Translations under genes and position numbers: made by a program
Shown here: in pieces, positions 34,782-44,769 of the stretch
Layout of the letters: the number at the start of each line of letters is the position of its first letter
Numbering within the stretch: position 1 is the first letter of the stretch
Source: Pseudomonas sp. QTF5
GTDB taxonomy: Bacteria; Pseudomonadota; Gammaproteobacteria; Pseudomonadales; Pseudomonadaceae
Assembly: GCF_000512695.2 (NCBI RefSeq)
Contig: NZ_AZRW02000043.1
Span: 1-55,717 of the forward strand
DNA length: 55,717 nt
Direction of reading: 5' to 3'
Notes under the pieces: model-generated
The model's database searches: none
What the model was told of the DNA's origin: nothing
Seen by the model: the letters and a program-made list of their open reading frames with translations, nothing else

Positions 34782-34798
34782 CATTAATTGAATTGATG
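34782..34798. promoter_or_regulatory. Inverted repeat between tauE-like and persulfide dioxygenase genes
   Basis: CATTAATT-G-AATTGATG, arms 7/8 complementary, sits in a T-rich stretch in the 163-bp divergent gap. Position and symmetry suggest an operator for a small winged-helix repressor such as a BigR-like ArsR protein, but no such gene is in this window. Confidence 0.4.
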
Positions 34799-34863
34799 CG
34801 GCACTGGTCAACGCAGGGAAAATGAAACTACCCTCAAAGCCTGTCCAAAAAGAAACAGCCACC

Positions 34864-35727
34864 ATGCCCGCCTTGATTGAAGCCTTCTTCGACCCCGCCT
34901 CATCGACCTACAGCTACGTAGTCTACGAGCACGATGGCGGGCACTGCGCGATTGTCGATCCGGTGCTGGATTACGACCCTGCCGCCGGGCGTACCGCAAC
35001 CGTCCGGGCCGACAAGATCATCGCCTTCGTGCGCGAACACCAGTTGCAAGTGCAATGGCTGCTGGAAACCCACGCCCATGCCGATCACCTGTCGGCCGCG
35101 CCTTATTTGCGTCAGGAACTGGGGGGCAAGATCGCGATTGGCCAGTCGATCAGCAAGGTCCAGGGTGTGTTCAAGACGCTGTTCAATCTGGAGTCGGAAT
35201 TTCCCGTCGATGGTTCACAGTTCGACCACCTGTTCGCGCCGGACGAGTCATTCCGCATTGGCAACCTCAAGGCCACGGCCCTGCATGTGCCCGGGCATAC
35301 CCCGGCGGACATGGCTTATTTGATCGACGGCGATGTGATTCTGGTGGGCGATACGTTGTTCATGCCGGACGTTGGCACGGCGCGCTGCGACTTCCCCGGC
35401 GGCAACGCCAACCAGATGTTTGTCTCGATCCACAAACTGTTGGCCTTTCCCGCCAGCGTGCGGCTTTACGTCTGCCACGATTACCCGCCCACGGGCCGCG
35501 CTCCGCAATGCCAGAGTACGGTTGGCGAGCAGCGCCAAAGCAACATCCATATTCACGATGGCATTGATGAGGCTGCCTTCGTCGCTATGCGCACCCAGCG
35601 CGATGCCGGGTTGGGTATGCCGACGTTGTTGTTGCCGGCGATTCAAGTGAACGTGCGGGCGGGGAATTTGCCGCCGGCGGAAGAGAATGGCGTGAGTTAC
35701 CTGAAGATCCCGCTGAATCAACTCTGA
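34864..35727 (+). CDS. MBL-fold hydrolase, ETHE1/persulfide-dioxygenase-like
   Basis: A 287-residue metallo-beta-lactamase-fold protein with THAHADHLSAAPYL (HxHxDH), HVPGHTPADMAYLI and VCHDYPP providing metal ligands. This pattern, with the FFDPASSTYSYVV start, is that of the Blh/ETHE1-like group that oxidises glutathione persulfide to sulfite. Plain glyoxalase II is less likely given the neighbours. I use ATG 34864 because homologues begin MPALIEAFFD. An in-frame ATG at 34822 is possible. Divergent from the sulfite exporter gene. Confidence 0.82.
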   Translation: MPALIEAFFDPASSTYSYVVYEHDGGHCAIVDPVLDYDPAAGRTATVRADKIIAFVREHQLQVQWLLETHAHADHLSAAPYLRQELGGKIAIGQSISKVQGVFKTLFNLESEFPVDGSQFDHLFAPDESFRIGNLKATALHVPGHTPADMAYLIDGDVILVGDTLFMPDVGTARCDFPGGNANQMFVSIHKLLAFPASVRLYVCHDYPPTGRAPQCQSTVGEQRQSNIHIHDGIDEAAFVAMRTQRDAGLGMPTLLLPAIQVNVRAGNLPPAEENGVSYLKIPLNQL

Positions 35728-35732
35728 CCTTC

Positions 35733-35844
35733 GATCGTCCCCACGCGCAGCAAAGGAATGCATCCCGTGACGCTCTGCGTCACATCCGGAAGCGGAACGC
35801 GGAGCATCCCTGGCGGCATTCCTTTGCTGCGCGTGGGAACGATC
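35733..35844. repeat. Long inverted-repeat element with 29-bp arms
   Basis: Left arm 35733-35761 and right arm 35816-35844 are complementary at 28 of 29 positions, around a 54-bp centre with its own CGTGACGC/GCGTCAC hairpin. It is convergent between the MBL gene and bkdR, so it is a likely bidirectional terminator. It shares ends (GATCGT...CCCACGC) with the elements at 1673 and 41501. Confidence 0.8.
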
Positions 35845-35848
35845 ATCT

Positions 35849-36337
35849 TCAGTTGGCCAAGGTCAGACCATTCGCCGGCAACGGCAGCGCCGTCTTATAG
35901 CGCACCTGCTTGAGCGCAAAGCTCGAGCGAATGTTCGCCACACCCGGCACCTTGGTCAGAAAGTCCATCATGAAACGCTCCAGCGACTGAATAGTCGGCA
36001 CCAGTACGCGGATCAGATAGTCCGGGTCGCCGGCCATCAAATAGCACTCCATCACTTCCGGGCGATCCGAGATCGCCTCTTCGAAATGCTGCAACGCCTC
36101 CTCCACCTGTTTCTCCAGGCTGACGTGAATGAACACATTCACATGCAGCCCCAGCAGGTCGGCATCCAGCAGGGTCACTTGCTCACGAATCAGCCCTAAT
36201 TCTTCCATCGCCTTGACCCGATTGAAGCACGGCGTCGGCGACAGGTTCACCGAGCGCGCGAGGTCGGCGTTGGTGATGCGCGCGTTCTCCTGAAGGCTAT
36301 TGAGAATGCCGATATCGGTACGGTCCAGTTTGCGCAT
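35849..36337 (-). CDS. bkdR: Lrp/AsnC-family activator BkdR
   Basis: A 162-residue Lrp-type regulator. The N-terminal helix-turn-helix is LDRTDIGILNSLQENARITNADLARSVNLSPTPCFNRVKAME, followed by the RAM ligand domain. In P. putida BkdR activates the divergent bkd operon in response to branched-chain amino acids. The divergent position here, 185 bp from bkdA1, supports the same role. Confidence 0.95.
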   Translation of the reverse strand: MRKLDRTDIGILNSLQENARITNADLARSVNLSPTPCFNRVKAMEELGLIREQVTLLDADLLGLHVNVFIHVSLEKQVEEALQHFEEAISDRPEVMECYLMAGDPDYLIRVLVPTIQSLERFMMDFLTKVPGVANIRSSFALKQVRYKTALPLPANGLTLAN

Positions 36338-36522
36338 GAGACAAAACCACCTGCTTTTTATGTTTATGCAGAATTTTTATCCTCAAATGATCTCAAGCGC
36401 AACGAAACAGAGAGAAATATTCTTCTTGGGCCGGCCTATGATTGTTGTAGGACAAGATTTCTTTTATCGAAGAATGACTGCCAGCTCACTACAAGAAATT
36501 CACAAGATCGAGCGTAGAAGCC
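36338..36522. promoter_or_regulatory. bkdR/bkdA1 divergent control region
   Basis: This 185-bp AT-rich gap (TTTTTATGTTTATGCAG, GAGAGAAATATTCTTCTT) between the regulator and its target operon is the expected site for several BkdR dimers. TAGGACAAGATTTCTTTTATCG near 36449-36470 may hold the operon promoter. Individual sites cannot be assigned by eye. Confidence 0.5.
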
Positions 36523-37758
36523 ATGAACCAAGCGTACGAACCGCTGCGCCTGCACGTTCCCGAACCTTCGGGCCGCCCCGGCTGCAAAACCGACTTCTCC
36601 TACCTGCATCTGACTGACGCAGGCCTGGTGCGCAAACCCCCAATCGACGTTGAACCGGCCGACACGGCTGATCTGGCCAAAGGCCTGATTCGCGTGCTCG
36701 ACGACCAAGGCAATGCCCTCGGCCCGTGGGCTGAAGGCGTGCCAGTCGAGATCCTGCGTAAAGGCATGCGCGCCATGCTCAAGACGCGGATTTTCGACAA
36801 CCGCATGGTGGTCGCCCAGCGTCAGAAAAAAATGTCGTTCTACATGCAAAGCCTTGGCGAAGAAGCCATCGGCAGCGCCCAGGCCCTGGCCCTGAACATC
36901 GACGACATGTGCTTCCCCACCTACCGTCAACAAAGCATCCTGATGGCCCGCGAAGTGCCGCTGGTGGACCTGATCTGCCAACTGCTGTCCAACGAGCGCG
37001 ATCCGCTCAAGGGCCGGCAGTTGCCGATCATGTACTCGGTCAAGGATGCCGGTTTCTTCACCATCTCCGGCAACCTCGCCACTCAATTCGTTCAGGGCGT
37101 GGGCTGGGGCATGGCCTCGGCGATCAAGGGCGACACCAAAATCGCCTCGGCCTGGATCGGCGACGGCGCTACCGCTGAATCGGACTTCCACACCGCCCTC
37201 ACTTTCGCCCACGTGTACCGTGCGCCGGTGATCCTCAATGTGGTCAACAACCAGTGGGCGATCTCGACGTTCCAGGCGATTGCCGGCGGTGAAGCCACCA
37301 CCTTCGCCGGACGCGGCGTCGGTTGCGGCATCGCCTCCCTGCGGGTCGATGGCAACGATTTCGTCGCGGTGTACGCCGCTTCCGCCTGGGCCGCCGAACG
37401 CGCGCGCCGCAACCTCGGCCCGACCATGATCGAATGGGTCACCTACCGCGCCGGCCCGCACTCGACCTCCGACGACCCGTCCAAATACCGTCCTGCCGAC
37501 GACTGGAGCCACTTCCCGTTGGGCGACCCGATTGCGCGCCTCAAGCAGCACCTGATCAAGATCGGTCAGTGGTCCGAAGAGGAACACGTCACCGTCAGCG
37601 CCGAACTGGAAGCCGAAGTGATCGCCGCGCAGAAACAAGCCGAACAGTACGGCACCCTTGCCGGCGGCCAGATTCCGAGCGCCGCGACGATGTTCGAAGA
37701 TGTCTATAAAGAGATGCCGGAGCACTTGAAGCGCCAGCGTCAGGAGTTGGGGATCTGA
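36523..37758 (+). CDS. bkdA1: Branched-chain 2-oxoacid dehydrogenase E1 alpha subunit
   Basis: A 411-residue thiamine-diphosphate E1 alpha subunit that decarboxylates the 2-oxoacids of valine, leucine and isoleucine. The ThDP motif runs from GDGATAESDF to NVVNNQWAIS, and the RAGPHSTSDDPSKYR phosphorylation-loop region is conserved. The sequence matches P. putida BkdA1 from the MNQAYEPLRLHVPE start. First of four genes; bkdA2 starts one base after its stop. Confidence 0.97.
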   Translation: MNQAYEPLRLHVPEPSGRPGCKTDFSYLHLTDAGLVRKPPIDVEPADTADLAKGLIRVLDDQGNALGPWAEGVPVEILRKGMRAMLKTRIFDNRMVVAQRQKKMSFYMQSLGEEAIGSAQALALNIDDMCFPTYRQQSILMAREVPLVDLICQLLSNERDPLKGRQLPIMYSVKDAGFFTISGNLATQFVQGVGWGMASAIKGDTKIASAWIGDGATAESDFHTALTFAHVYRAPVILNVVNNQWAISTFQAIAGGEATTFAGRGVGCGIASLRVDGNDFVAVYAASAWAAERARRNLGPTMIEWVTYRAGPHSTSDDPSKYRPADDWSHFPLGDPIARLKQHLIKIGQWSEEEHVTVSAELEAEVIAAQKQAEQYGTLAGGQIPSAATMFEDVYKEMPEHLKRQRQELGI

Positions 37759-37759
37759 C

Positions 37760-38818
<1,059 letters not shown>

Positions 38819-40090
38819 ATGGGCACGCACGTTATTAAAATGCCGGACATTGGCGAAGGCATTGCAGAAGTTGAATTGTCGCAGTGGCACGTCAAGGTCG
38901 GCGACATGGTCGTCGAAGATCAGGTGCTGGCAGATGTGATGACCGACAAGGCGATGGTCGACATCCCTTCTCCGGTGCATGGCAAGGTGATTGCCTTGGG
39001 TGGCCAGCCTGGCGAAGTCATGGCGGTTGGCAGCATCCTGATCAGCATTGAAGTGGAAGGCGCGGGCAACGTTAAAGAGTCGGCTCAATCGGCTGTTGTT
39101 AAAGAAGCGCCGGTTGCGGCCCCTAAAGTTGAAGCCGTGGTTGAAAGCAAACCGATTGCTGCCACAGCGCCGCGAGTTGCCGTTTGCCAGGGCCCGATGG
39201 TTGCCCGCGAGGCCGATGAACGTCCTCTGGCCTCCCCGGCTGTGCGCAAGCATGCGCTGGACCTCGGCATTCAATTGCGTCTGGTACGTGGCAGCGGCCC
39301 TGCCGGGCGGATTCTGCACGAAGACCTCGAAGCCTATCTGGCTCAGGGTCAGTCGAATGCATCGACCGCTACCGCCGCTTACGCCCAGCGCAACGACGAA
39401 GAACAAATCCCGGTGATCGGCATGCGCCGCAAGATCGCCCAGCGCATGCAGGACGCCACCCAGCGGGCCGCCCACTTCAGCTACGTCGAAGAAATCGACG
39501 TCACCGCCGTCGAAGAACTGCGCACACACCTGAATGAAAAACACGGCGCGACCCGCGGCAAGTTGACCTTGCTGCCGTTCCTGGTCCGCGCCCTGGTCGT
39601 GGCTCTGCGCGACTTCCCGCAGATCAACGCTCGTTACGACGACGAAGCCCAAGTCATCACCCGCCTCGGCGCGGTGCACGTGGGCATTGCCACTCAAGCT
39701 GACATCGGTTTGATGGTGCCGGTTGTGCGTCATGCCGAAGCGCGCAGCTTGTGGGACAGCGCTACGGAAATCTCCCGTTTGGCAAGCGCCGCGCGCACTG
39801 GCAAGGCCAGCCGTGACGAACTGTCCGGCTCGACCATCACCCTGACCAGCCTTGGCGCCCTGGGCGGCATCGTCAGCACCCCGGTGCTGAACCTGCCGGA
39901 AGTGGCGATCGTCGGCGTGAACAAAATCGTCGAACGGCCGATGGTCGTCAAAGGCCAGATCGTGATCCGCAAGATGATGAACCTCTCCAGCTCCTTCGAT
40001 CACCGCGTGGTCGATGGCATGGACGCGGCGCAATTCATCCAGGCCGTTCGCAGCCTGCTCGAACAACCCGCAACCTTGTTTGTGGACTGA
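38819..40090 (+). CDS. bkdB: Branched-chain 2-oxoacid dehydrogenase E2 (dihydrolipoyl acyltransferase)
   Basis: A 423-residue E2 core. The N-terminal lipoyl domain carries the lipoyl lysine in VMTDKAMVDIPSP, an Ala/Pro/Val-rich linker follows (about 85-135), and the E1/E3-binding domain is at SPAVRKHALDLGIQLRLV. The acyltransferase domain ends with the catalytic SFDHRVVDGMDAAQF motif. All domains are intact. Immediately after bkdA2, and 17 bp before lpdV. Confidence 0.97.
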   Translation: MGTHVIKMPDIGEGIAEVELSQWHVKVGDMVVEDQVLADVMTDKAMVDIPSPVHGKVIALGGQPGEVMAVGSILISIEVEGAGNVKESAQSAVVKEAPVAAPKVEAVVESKPIAATAPRVAVCQGPMVAREADERPLASPAVRKHALDLGIQLRLVRGSGPAGRILHEDLEAYLAQGQSNASTATAAYAQRNDEEQIPVIGMRRKIAQRMQDATQRAAHFSYVEEIDVTAVEELRTHLNEKHGATRGKLTLLPFLVRALVVALRDFPQINARYDDEAQVITRLGAVHVGIATQADIGLMVPVVRHAEARSLWDSATEISRLASAARTGKASRDELSGSTITLTSLGALGGIVSTPVLNLPEVAIVGVNKIVERPMVVKGQIVIRKMMNLSSSFDHRVVDGMDAAQFIQAVRSLLEQPATLFVD

Positions 40091-40107
40091 TTATGAATGG
40101 AGCAGGC

Positions 40108-41490
40108 ATGCAAACTTTGAACACCACGCTGCTGATCATCGGCGGCGGCCCTGGCGGTTATGTGACGGCGATCCGAGCCGGCCAACTGGGCATTTCGACC
40201 ATTCTGGTGGAAGGCGAATCGTTGGGCGGCACCTGCCTGAACATCGGCTGCATTCCGTCGAAGGCATTGATTCACGTCGCTGAACAGTTCCATCAGACGC
40301 AGCACCACAGCCAACATTCGGCGCTGGGCATCAGCGTGTCGGCGCCGAGCCTGGACATCAGCAAGAGCGTCGAGTGGAAGGACGGTATCGTTGATCGCCT
40401 GACCACCGGCGTCTCGGCGCTATTAAAGAAGCACAAGGTCCAGGTCATTCAAGGCTGGGCCAAAGTGGTCGACGGCAAAACCGTCGAAGTCGGCGACACG
40501 CGCATTCAGTGCGAGCACCTGGTGCTGGCCACCGGTTCGAAAAGCGTAAACCTGCCGATGCTGCCGATTGGCGGGCCGATCATCTCCTCCACCGAAGCCC
40601 TGGCGCCGAAAAGCGTGCCGAAACATCTGGTCGTGGTCGGTGGCGGTTACATCGGTCTGGAGCTGGGGATTGCCTATCGCAAGCTCGGCGCCGAGGTCAG
40701 TGTGGTCGAGGCGCAGGATCGCATCCTGCCGGCCTACGATGCCGAACTGACCCATCCGGTACACGAAGCGCTCAAGCAACTCGGCGTGAAGCTTTACTTG
40801 AAGCACAGCGTCGAAGGCTTTGATTCACAAGGAAATACACTGCAAGTTCGTGATCCGAACGGCGACACCTTGAACCTGGAAACCGATCAGGTACTGGTGG
40901 CCGTCGGTCGCAAACCCAACACCCAAGGCTGGAACCTCGAAGCCTTGAACCTGGAGATGAATGGTTCGGCGATCAAGATCGACAACCGTTGCCAGACCAG
41001 CATGCGCAATGTGTACGCCATCGGCGACTTGAGCGGCGAACCGATGCTCGCCCACCGGGCCATGGCTCAAGGCGAGATGGTTGCCGAACTGATCAGCGGT
41101 AAACACCGCGAATTCAACCCGACCGCCATCGCCGCCGTGTGCTTCACCGACCCGGAACTGGTAGTGGTCGGCAAGACCCCGGACGAAGCCAAGGCTGCGG
41201 GGCTGGACTGCATCGTTTCCAGCTTCCCGTTCGCCGCCAATGGCCGGGCGATGACGCTGGAATCGAAAAGCGGCTTCGTGCGGGTTGTGGCGCGGCGGGA
41301 CAATCATGTGATTGTTGGCTGGCAGGCGGTGGGTGTGGGCGTGTCGGAGTTGTCGACGGCGTTTGGCCAGAGCCTGGAAATGGGCGCCCGACTGGAAGAC
41401 ATCGCCGGCACCATCCACGCGCATCCGACGCTCGGCGAAGCGGTGCAGGAAGCGGCGTTGCGTGCGTTGGGGCATGCGTTGCACATGTGA
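40108..41490 (+). CDS. lpdV: Dihydrolipoamide dehydrogenase E3 (LPD-Val)
   Basis: A 460-residue flavoprotein that reoxidises the lipoyl groups of the branched-chain complex. The FAD motif is IIGGGPGGYVTAIRAG, the redox disulfide GGTCLNIGCIPSK, the NAD motif VVGGGYIGLELG, and the C-terminal active pair HAHPTLGE. ATG 40108 is chosen over 40093 because GGAG lies 5 bp before it and homologues start there. Confidence 0.96.
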   Translation: MQTLNTTLLIIGGGPGGYVTAIRAGQLGISTILVEGESLGGTCLNIGCIPSKALIHVAEQFHQTQHHSQHSALGISVSAPSLDISKSVEWKDGIVDRLTTGVSALLKKHKVQVIQGWAKVVDGKTVEVGDTRIQCEHLVLATGSKSVNLPMLPIGGPIISSTEALAPKSVPKHLVVVGGGYIGLELGIAYRKLGAEVSVVEAQDRILPAYDAELTHPVHEALKQLGVKLYLKHSVEGFDSQGNTLQVRDPNGDTLNLETDQVLVAVGRKPNTQGWNLEALNLEMNGSAIKIDNRCQTSMRNVYAIGDLSGEPMLAHRAMAQGEMVAELISGKHREFNPTAIAAVCFTDPELVVVGKTPDEAKAAGLDCIVSSFPFAANGRAMTLESKSGFVRVVARRDNHVIVGWQAVGVGVSELSTAFGQSLEMGARLEDIAGTIHAHPTLGEAVQEAALRALGHALHM

Positions 41491-41500
41491 TTCAGGGAGG

Positions 41501-41533
41501 TGATCGTTCCCACGCTCCGCGTGGGAACGATCA
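41501..41533. terminator. Perfect 15-bp-arm hairpin after the bkd operon
   Basis: TGATCGTTCCCACGC (41501-41515) and GCGTGGGAACGATCA (41519-41533) are perfect complements around TCC, 10 bp after the lpdV stop. No T-run follows, so it is either a transcript-end stabiliser or a short copy of the element seen at 1673-1773. Confidence 0.6.
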
Positions 41534-41647
41534 GTAACTGCATTCCGGGCTGCGAAATGGGTCCGGAATGAAGTATTGTTGTCCCCATCCAGAAAAATGT
41601 CAGAAGCCTTGAACCGTTTCGGCGGTTGTTAAGTGATAGAGGGTGTC

Positions 41648-42667
41648 ATGGGTAACGAAAGCATCAATTGGGACAAGCTGGGTTTTGACTACATCAAGAC
41701 AGACAAGCGCTATCTGTCGCACTGGCGTAATGGCGAGTGGGACAAAGGCACCTTAACCTCTGACAACGTGCTGCACATCAGCGAAGGCTCCACTGCCCTT
41801 CACTATGGCCAGCAGTGCTTCGAAGGCCTGAAGGCCTACCGCTGCAAGGACGGTTCGATCAACCTGTTCCGCCCGGACCAGAACGCCGCACGCATGCAAC
41901 GCAGCTGCGGTCGCCTGCTAATGCCGCAGGTATCTACCGAACAGTTCATCGAAGCGTGCAAGGACGTGGTGCGCGCCAACGAGCGTTTCATCCCGCCTTA
42001 CGGCACCGGCGGCGCGCTGTACCTGCGCCCGTTCGTGATCGGCGTAGGTGACAACGTTGGCGTGCGTACCGCGCCCGAGTTCATCTTCTCGATCTTCTGC
42101 ATCCCGGTCGGCGCCTACTTCAAAGGCGGCCTGACCCCGCACAATTTCCTGATCTCCAGCTACGACCGCGCCGCCCCACAAGGCACCGGCGCGGCCAAGG
42201 TCGGTGGCAACTACGCCGCCAGCCTGATGCCGGGCTCCCAGGCCAAGAAGGCGCATTTCGCCGACGCCATCTACCTGGACCCGCTGACTCACACGAAAAT
42301 CGAAGAAGTCGGCTCGGCCAACTTCTTCGGGATCACCCACGACAACAAGTTCGTCACCCCGAATTCCCCTTCGGTGTTGCCGGGCATCACTCGTCTGTCG
42401 TTGATCGAGCTGGCCAAAACCCGTCTGGGCCTGGAAGTGGTCGAAGGTGATGTGTTGATCGACAAGCTGTCCGACTTCAAGGAAGCCGGTGCCTGCGGTA
42501 CTGCTGCGGTGATCACCCCGATCGGCGGCATCAGCTACAACGACAAACTGCACGTGTTTCACAGTGAAACCGAAGTCGGCCCGGTTACCCAGAAGCTCTA
42601 CAAAGAGCTGACCGGTGTACAGACTGGCGATGTCGAAGCACCAGCGGGCTGGATCGTCAAAGTTTGA
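41648..42667 (+). CDS. ilvE: Branched-chain amino acid aminotransferase
   Basis: A 339-residue class IV PLP aminotransferase that interconverts Val, Leu, Ile and their 2-oxoacids. The PLP lysine is expected in AAKVGGNYAASLM, and EVGSANFFGI and GTAAVITPIGGI are typical. MGNESINWDKLGFDYI is the normal Pseudomonas start, and AGAGGGTGTC precedes it. Placed right after the bkd operon it supplies the 2-oxoacids consumed there, though it also serves biosynthesis. Confidence 0.95.
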   Translation: MGNESINWDKLGFDYIKTDKRYLSHWRNGEWDKGTLTSDNVLHISEGSTALHYGQQCFEGLKAYRCKDGSINLFRPDQNAARMQRSCGRLLMPQVSTEQFIEACKDVVRANERFIPPYGTGGALYLRPFVIGVGDNVGVRTAPEFIFSIFCIPVGAYFKGGLTPHNFLISSYDRAAPQGTGAAKVGGNYAASLMPGSQAKKAHFADAIYLDPLTHTKIEEVGSANFFGITHDNKFVTPNSPSVLPGITRLSLIELAKTRLGLEVVEGDVLIDKLSDFKEAGACGTAAVITPIGGISYNDKLHVFHSETEVGPVTQKLYKELTGVQTGDVEAPAGWIVKV

Positions 42668-42690
42668 CGCGACTGTCCGTTTGAACACAA

Positions 42691-42727
42691 AAGCCCGGCC
42701 ATCATGTTGAAGGCCGGGCTTTTTTTC
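42691..42727 (+). terminator. Rho-independent terminator of ilvE
   Basis: AAGCCCGGCC pairs with GGCCGGGCTT across an 11-base loop and is followed by seven T. Textbook form, 23 bp after the ilvE stop. Confidence 0.95.
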
Positions 42728-42797
42728 GTCCGAGTATCGTGGAAAACGTCACTAGACTTGCCACGTGCAACAGCCATTAACAGGTGCCACCACAACC

Positions 42798-43139
42798 ATG
42801 GGCAAATTCTGGCGAAAGTATCTGGCCTTGCTGGACACCGATTTCACCACGCAGGTGTTCGATAACATCAAGAACCTGCTGGTCTGCGCCCTGCTATTCG
42901 CGGCGGGGACCAATGCGTTGCATAGCGATCAACAGTTGTTTATGGGCTTACTCGCCTCGAATCTGGCGGGTTGGGGGCTGATTCTGGTGTCAGCGGTGCT
43001 GATGCTGCTTAGTGTCAGTGACGGCCTGCGACGGCTGTCCAAGTTGCCGTATCACACGGCGCTTCAAATTATTTTGTTTCTGCTTTACCTGATTTTGGCA
43101 GTGCGTGTGGTGGAGATCGTCTGGGTTTTCAGGGCGTAG
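42798..43139 (+). CDS. Small inner-membrane protein, uncharacterised
   Basis: A 113-residue protein with three hydrophobic segments (LLVCALLFAAGTNAL, LASNLAGWGLILVSAVLMLL, ALQIILFLLYLILAVRVVEIV) after a short N-terminal amphipathic part (MGKFWRKYLALLDTDFTTQVF). I do not recognise the family. The ribosome site is poor. Its 3' end overlaps the convergent LysR gene by 11 bp. Confidence 0.65.
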   Translation: MGKFWRKYLALLDTDFTTQVFDNIKNLLVCALLFAAGTNALHSDQQLFMGLLASNLAGWGLILVSAVLMLLSVSDGLRRLSKLPYHTALQIILFLLYLILAVRVVEIVWVFRA

Positions 43140-44055
43140 CGGTCACAGCACGAGGTGTTTGCCAACGCAGCTCATCCTGTGCAATCCGGGCAAACAACCA
43201 CTCCACAAACACCCGAGTGTGCGCCGTCACGTCCGGCGCAACACCGTAGTAATAGCGCGGTAACGGCATACGCAACTCGGGCAATGGGCAGATCAATTGT
43301 CCGCTCAAAAGATGGGTGCCCAGCAAAGAGGTCGGACACAAGGCAATGCCCTGTCCCTCCACGGCGGCCTGAAGCACCAGGTGCATGTGATCAAACTGCC
43401 GGGTGACCTGAGTGGCTGGCTGATTTTGACCAAAGTGCATGGCCCAATTGTGCCAGTCTTCGCGACGTGCCTTGGCGGTCAGTAACGTGTGCCGGCTCAG
43501 CGAAGTGAGGTCTTCAAGGGGCAGGCGCTCGATCAGCGATGGCGCCGCGACCAGCAATAGCTCGTCTTCGAAGAGCGCTCGCGCCTCAATCGCTGGTGCC
43601 CAATCGTCACGACCACGGCGAATGACAATATCGAACCCATCGCGTGCCTGATCGGGTGCCTGGGTTTGAGTGATCACCTGCGGCTTGATGTCCGGGTGCT
43701 GCGCAATGAAATCCGCCAGCCTGGGCGTCAGCCAAAGCACGGCAAAGGACGGACGGACATTGATCTTCACGATAGGCAGCGAGGCATGTTGCTTGAGCGC
43801 AGCGGCAGCGTTGGCGATCTGCGCCAGCCCGGCACTGACCTGCTCATAAAAACGCTGGCCGGCTGGCGTCAGCACCGATTGACGGATGCGCCGTTCGAAC
43901 AGCAGCACGCCCAGGTATTCCTCAAGCAATTTGATGTGCCGGCTGACGGCACTGTGGCTGACATGCAGCTCTTCGGCCGCCAGGCTGAAGCTCTGATGAC
44001 GAGCCGCAACGGCGAAGGCGCGAACGGCATTAAGCGGCGGTAGTTGATTTATCAT
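43129..44055 (-). CDS. LysR-family regulator (GcvA-like)
   Basis: A 308-residue LysR regulator. The N-terminal wHTH is PPLNAVRAFAVAARHQSFSLAAEELHVSHSAVSRHIKLLEEYLG, and the C-terminal effector domain with VKINVRPSFAVLWLTPRL is GcvA-like. It is divergent from the LysE-type exporter gene starting at 44161, which it may control. The ligand is unknown. Confidence 0.85.
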   Translation of the reverse strand: MINQLPPLNAVRAFAVAARHQSFSLAAEELHVSHSAVSRHIKLLEEYLGVLLFERRIRQSVLTPAGQRFYEQVSAGLAQIANAAAALKQHASLPIVKINVRPSFAVLWLTPRLADFIAQHPDIKPQVITQTQAPDQARDGFDIVIRRGRDDWAPAIEARALFEDELLLVAAPSLIERLPLEDLTSLSRHTLLTAKARREDWHNWAMHFGQNQPATQVTRQFDHMHLVLQAAVEGQGIALCPTSLLGTHLLSGQLICPLPELRMPLPRYYYGVAPDVTAHTRVFVEWLFARIAQDELRWQTPRAVTATP

Positions 44056-44160
44056 GCGTCTAATTTAGTCACCTATGCGCTTTAATTAAAGCGTTTGTCA
44101 CGCCCTCGTCGTCACGCCAATCTGCCAGCACGCAGCCAGCGCCACCTGACGGAGCAAGAC

Positions 44161-44769
44161 ATGAACAGCTACGGACTCTTTGTACTTTTCGCCACCCTGA
44201 CCATTTTGAGCCCGGGGCCTGGCGTGGTCCTGACCCTGTCCAACGCAGTGCGCCATGGCTGGACGGGGGCAGTGCCGGGAATTCTGGGGATCGCGTCGGG
44301 GGCGTTTGTCGTCGCCGCAATCAGCGCCACCAGTGTTGGCCTGATACTCAGCACCTCCGCGAACGCCTTTACCGCGTTGAAATACGCCGGGGCAGCCTAT
44401 TTGTTGTACCTGGGCTACAAAAGCTGGCGCTCGGATCGTTTCAGTTCGCTGCTTGCAGCGCGCCCCTCAAGCCCTGGTTATCGCTTCCTTGAAGCGGCTT
44501 CGATCCAGTTTTTGAACCCCAAGGCCGTGTTTTTCTTTCTGGCGGTGTTCCCGCAATTCATCGACACCTCGGCGCACTTCTACGCCCAGTTCTTCAAACT
44601 GGTCGCCACCTACGCCGCACTGGTGATCCTGGTGCATGGCAGCTATGCCTTGCTCGCCAATGCCGCCAAAGGCTGGTTGTCGAGCCCGAAGGGTTCCTGG
44701 CTGGCGGCGAAAGTCTCGGGCGTGACCTTCGCCGGTTTTGGCGTGCTCATGGCCTCGTCAAGTCGCTAA
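44161..44769 (+). CDS. LysE/RhtB-family amino acid exporter
   Basis: A 202-residue inner-membrane exporter with six helices and the family landmarks SPGPGVVLTLSNAVRHGWTG, YAGAAYLLYLGYKSWR and QFLNPKAVFFFLAVFPQF. GGAG precedes the ATG. Its stop overlaps the convergent ArsR gene by 4 bp. The exported amino acid (homoserine, threonine, leucine or other) is not deducible. Confidence 0.9.
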   Translation: MNSYGLFVLFATLTILSPGPGVVLTLSNAVRHGWTGAVPGILGIASGAFVVAAISATSVGLILSTSANAFTALKYAGAAYLLYLGYKSWRSDRFSSLLAARPSSPGYRFLEAASIQFLNPKAVFFFLAVFPQFIDTSAHFYAQFFKLVATYAALVILVHGSYALLANAAKGWLSSPKGSWLAAKVSGVTFAGFGVLMASSSR

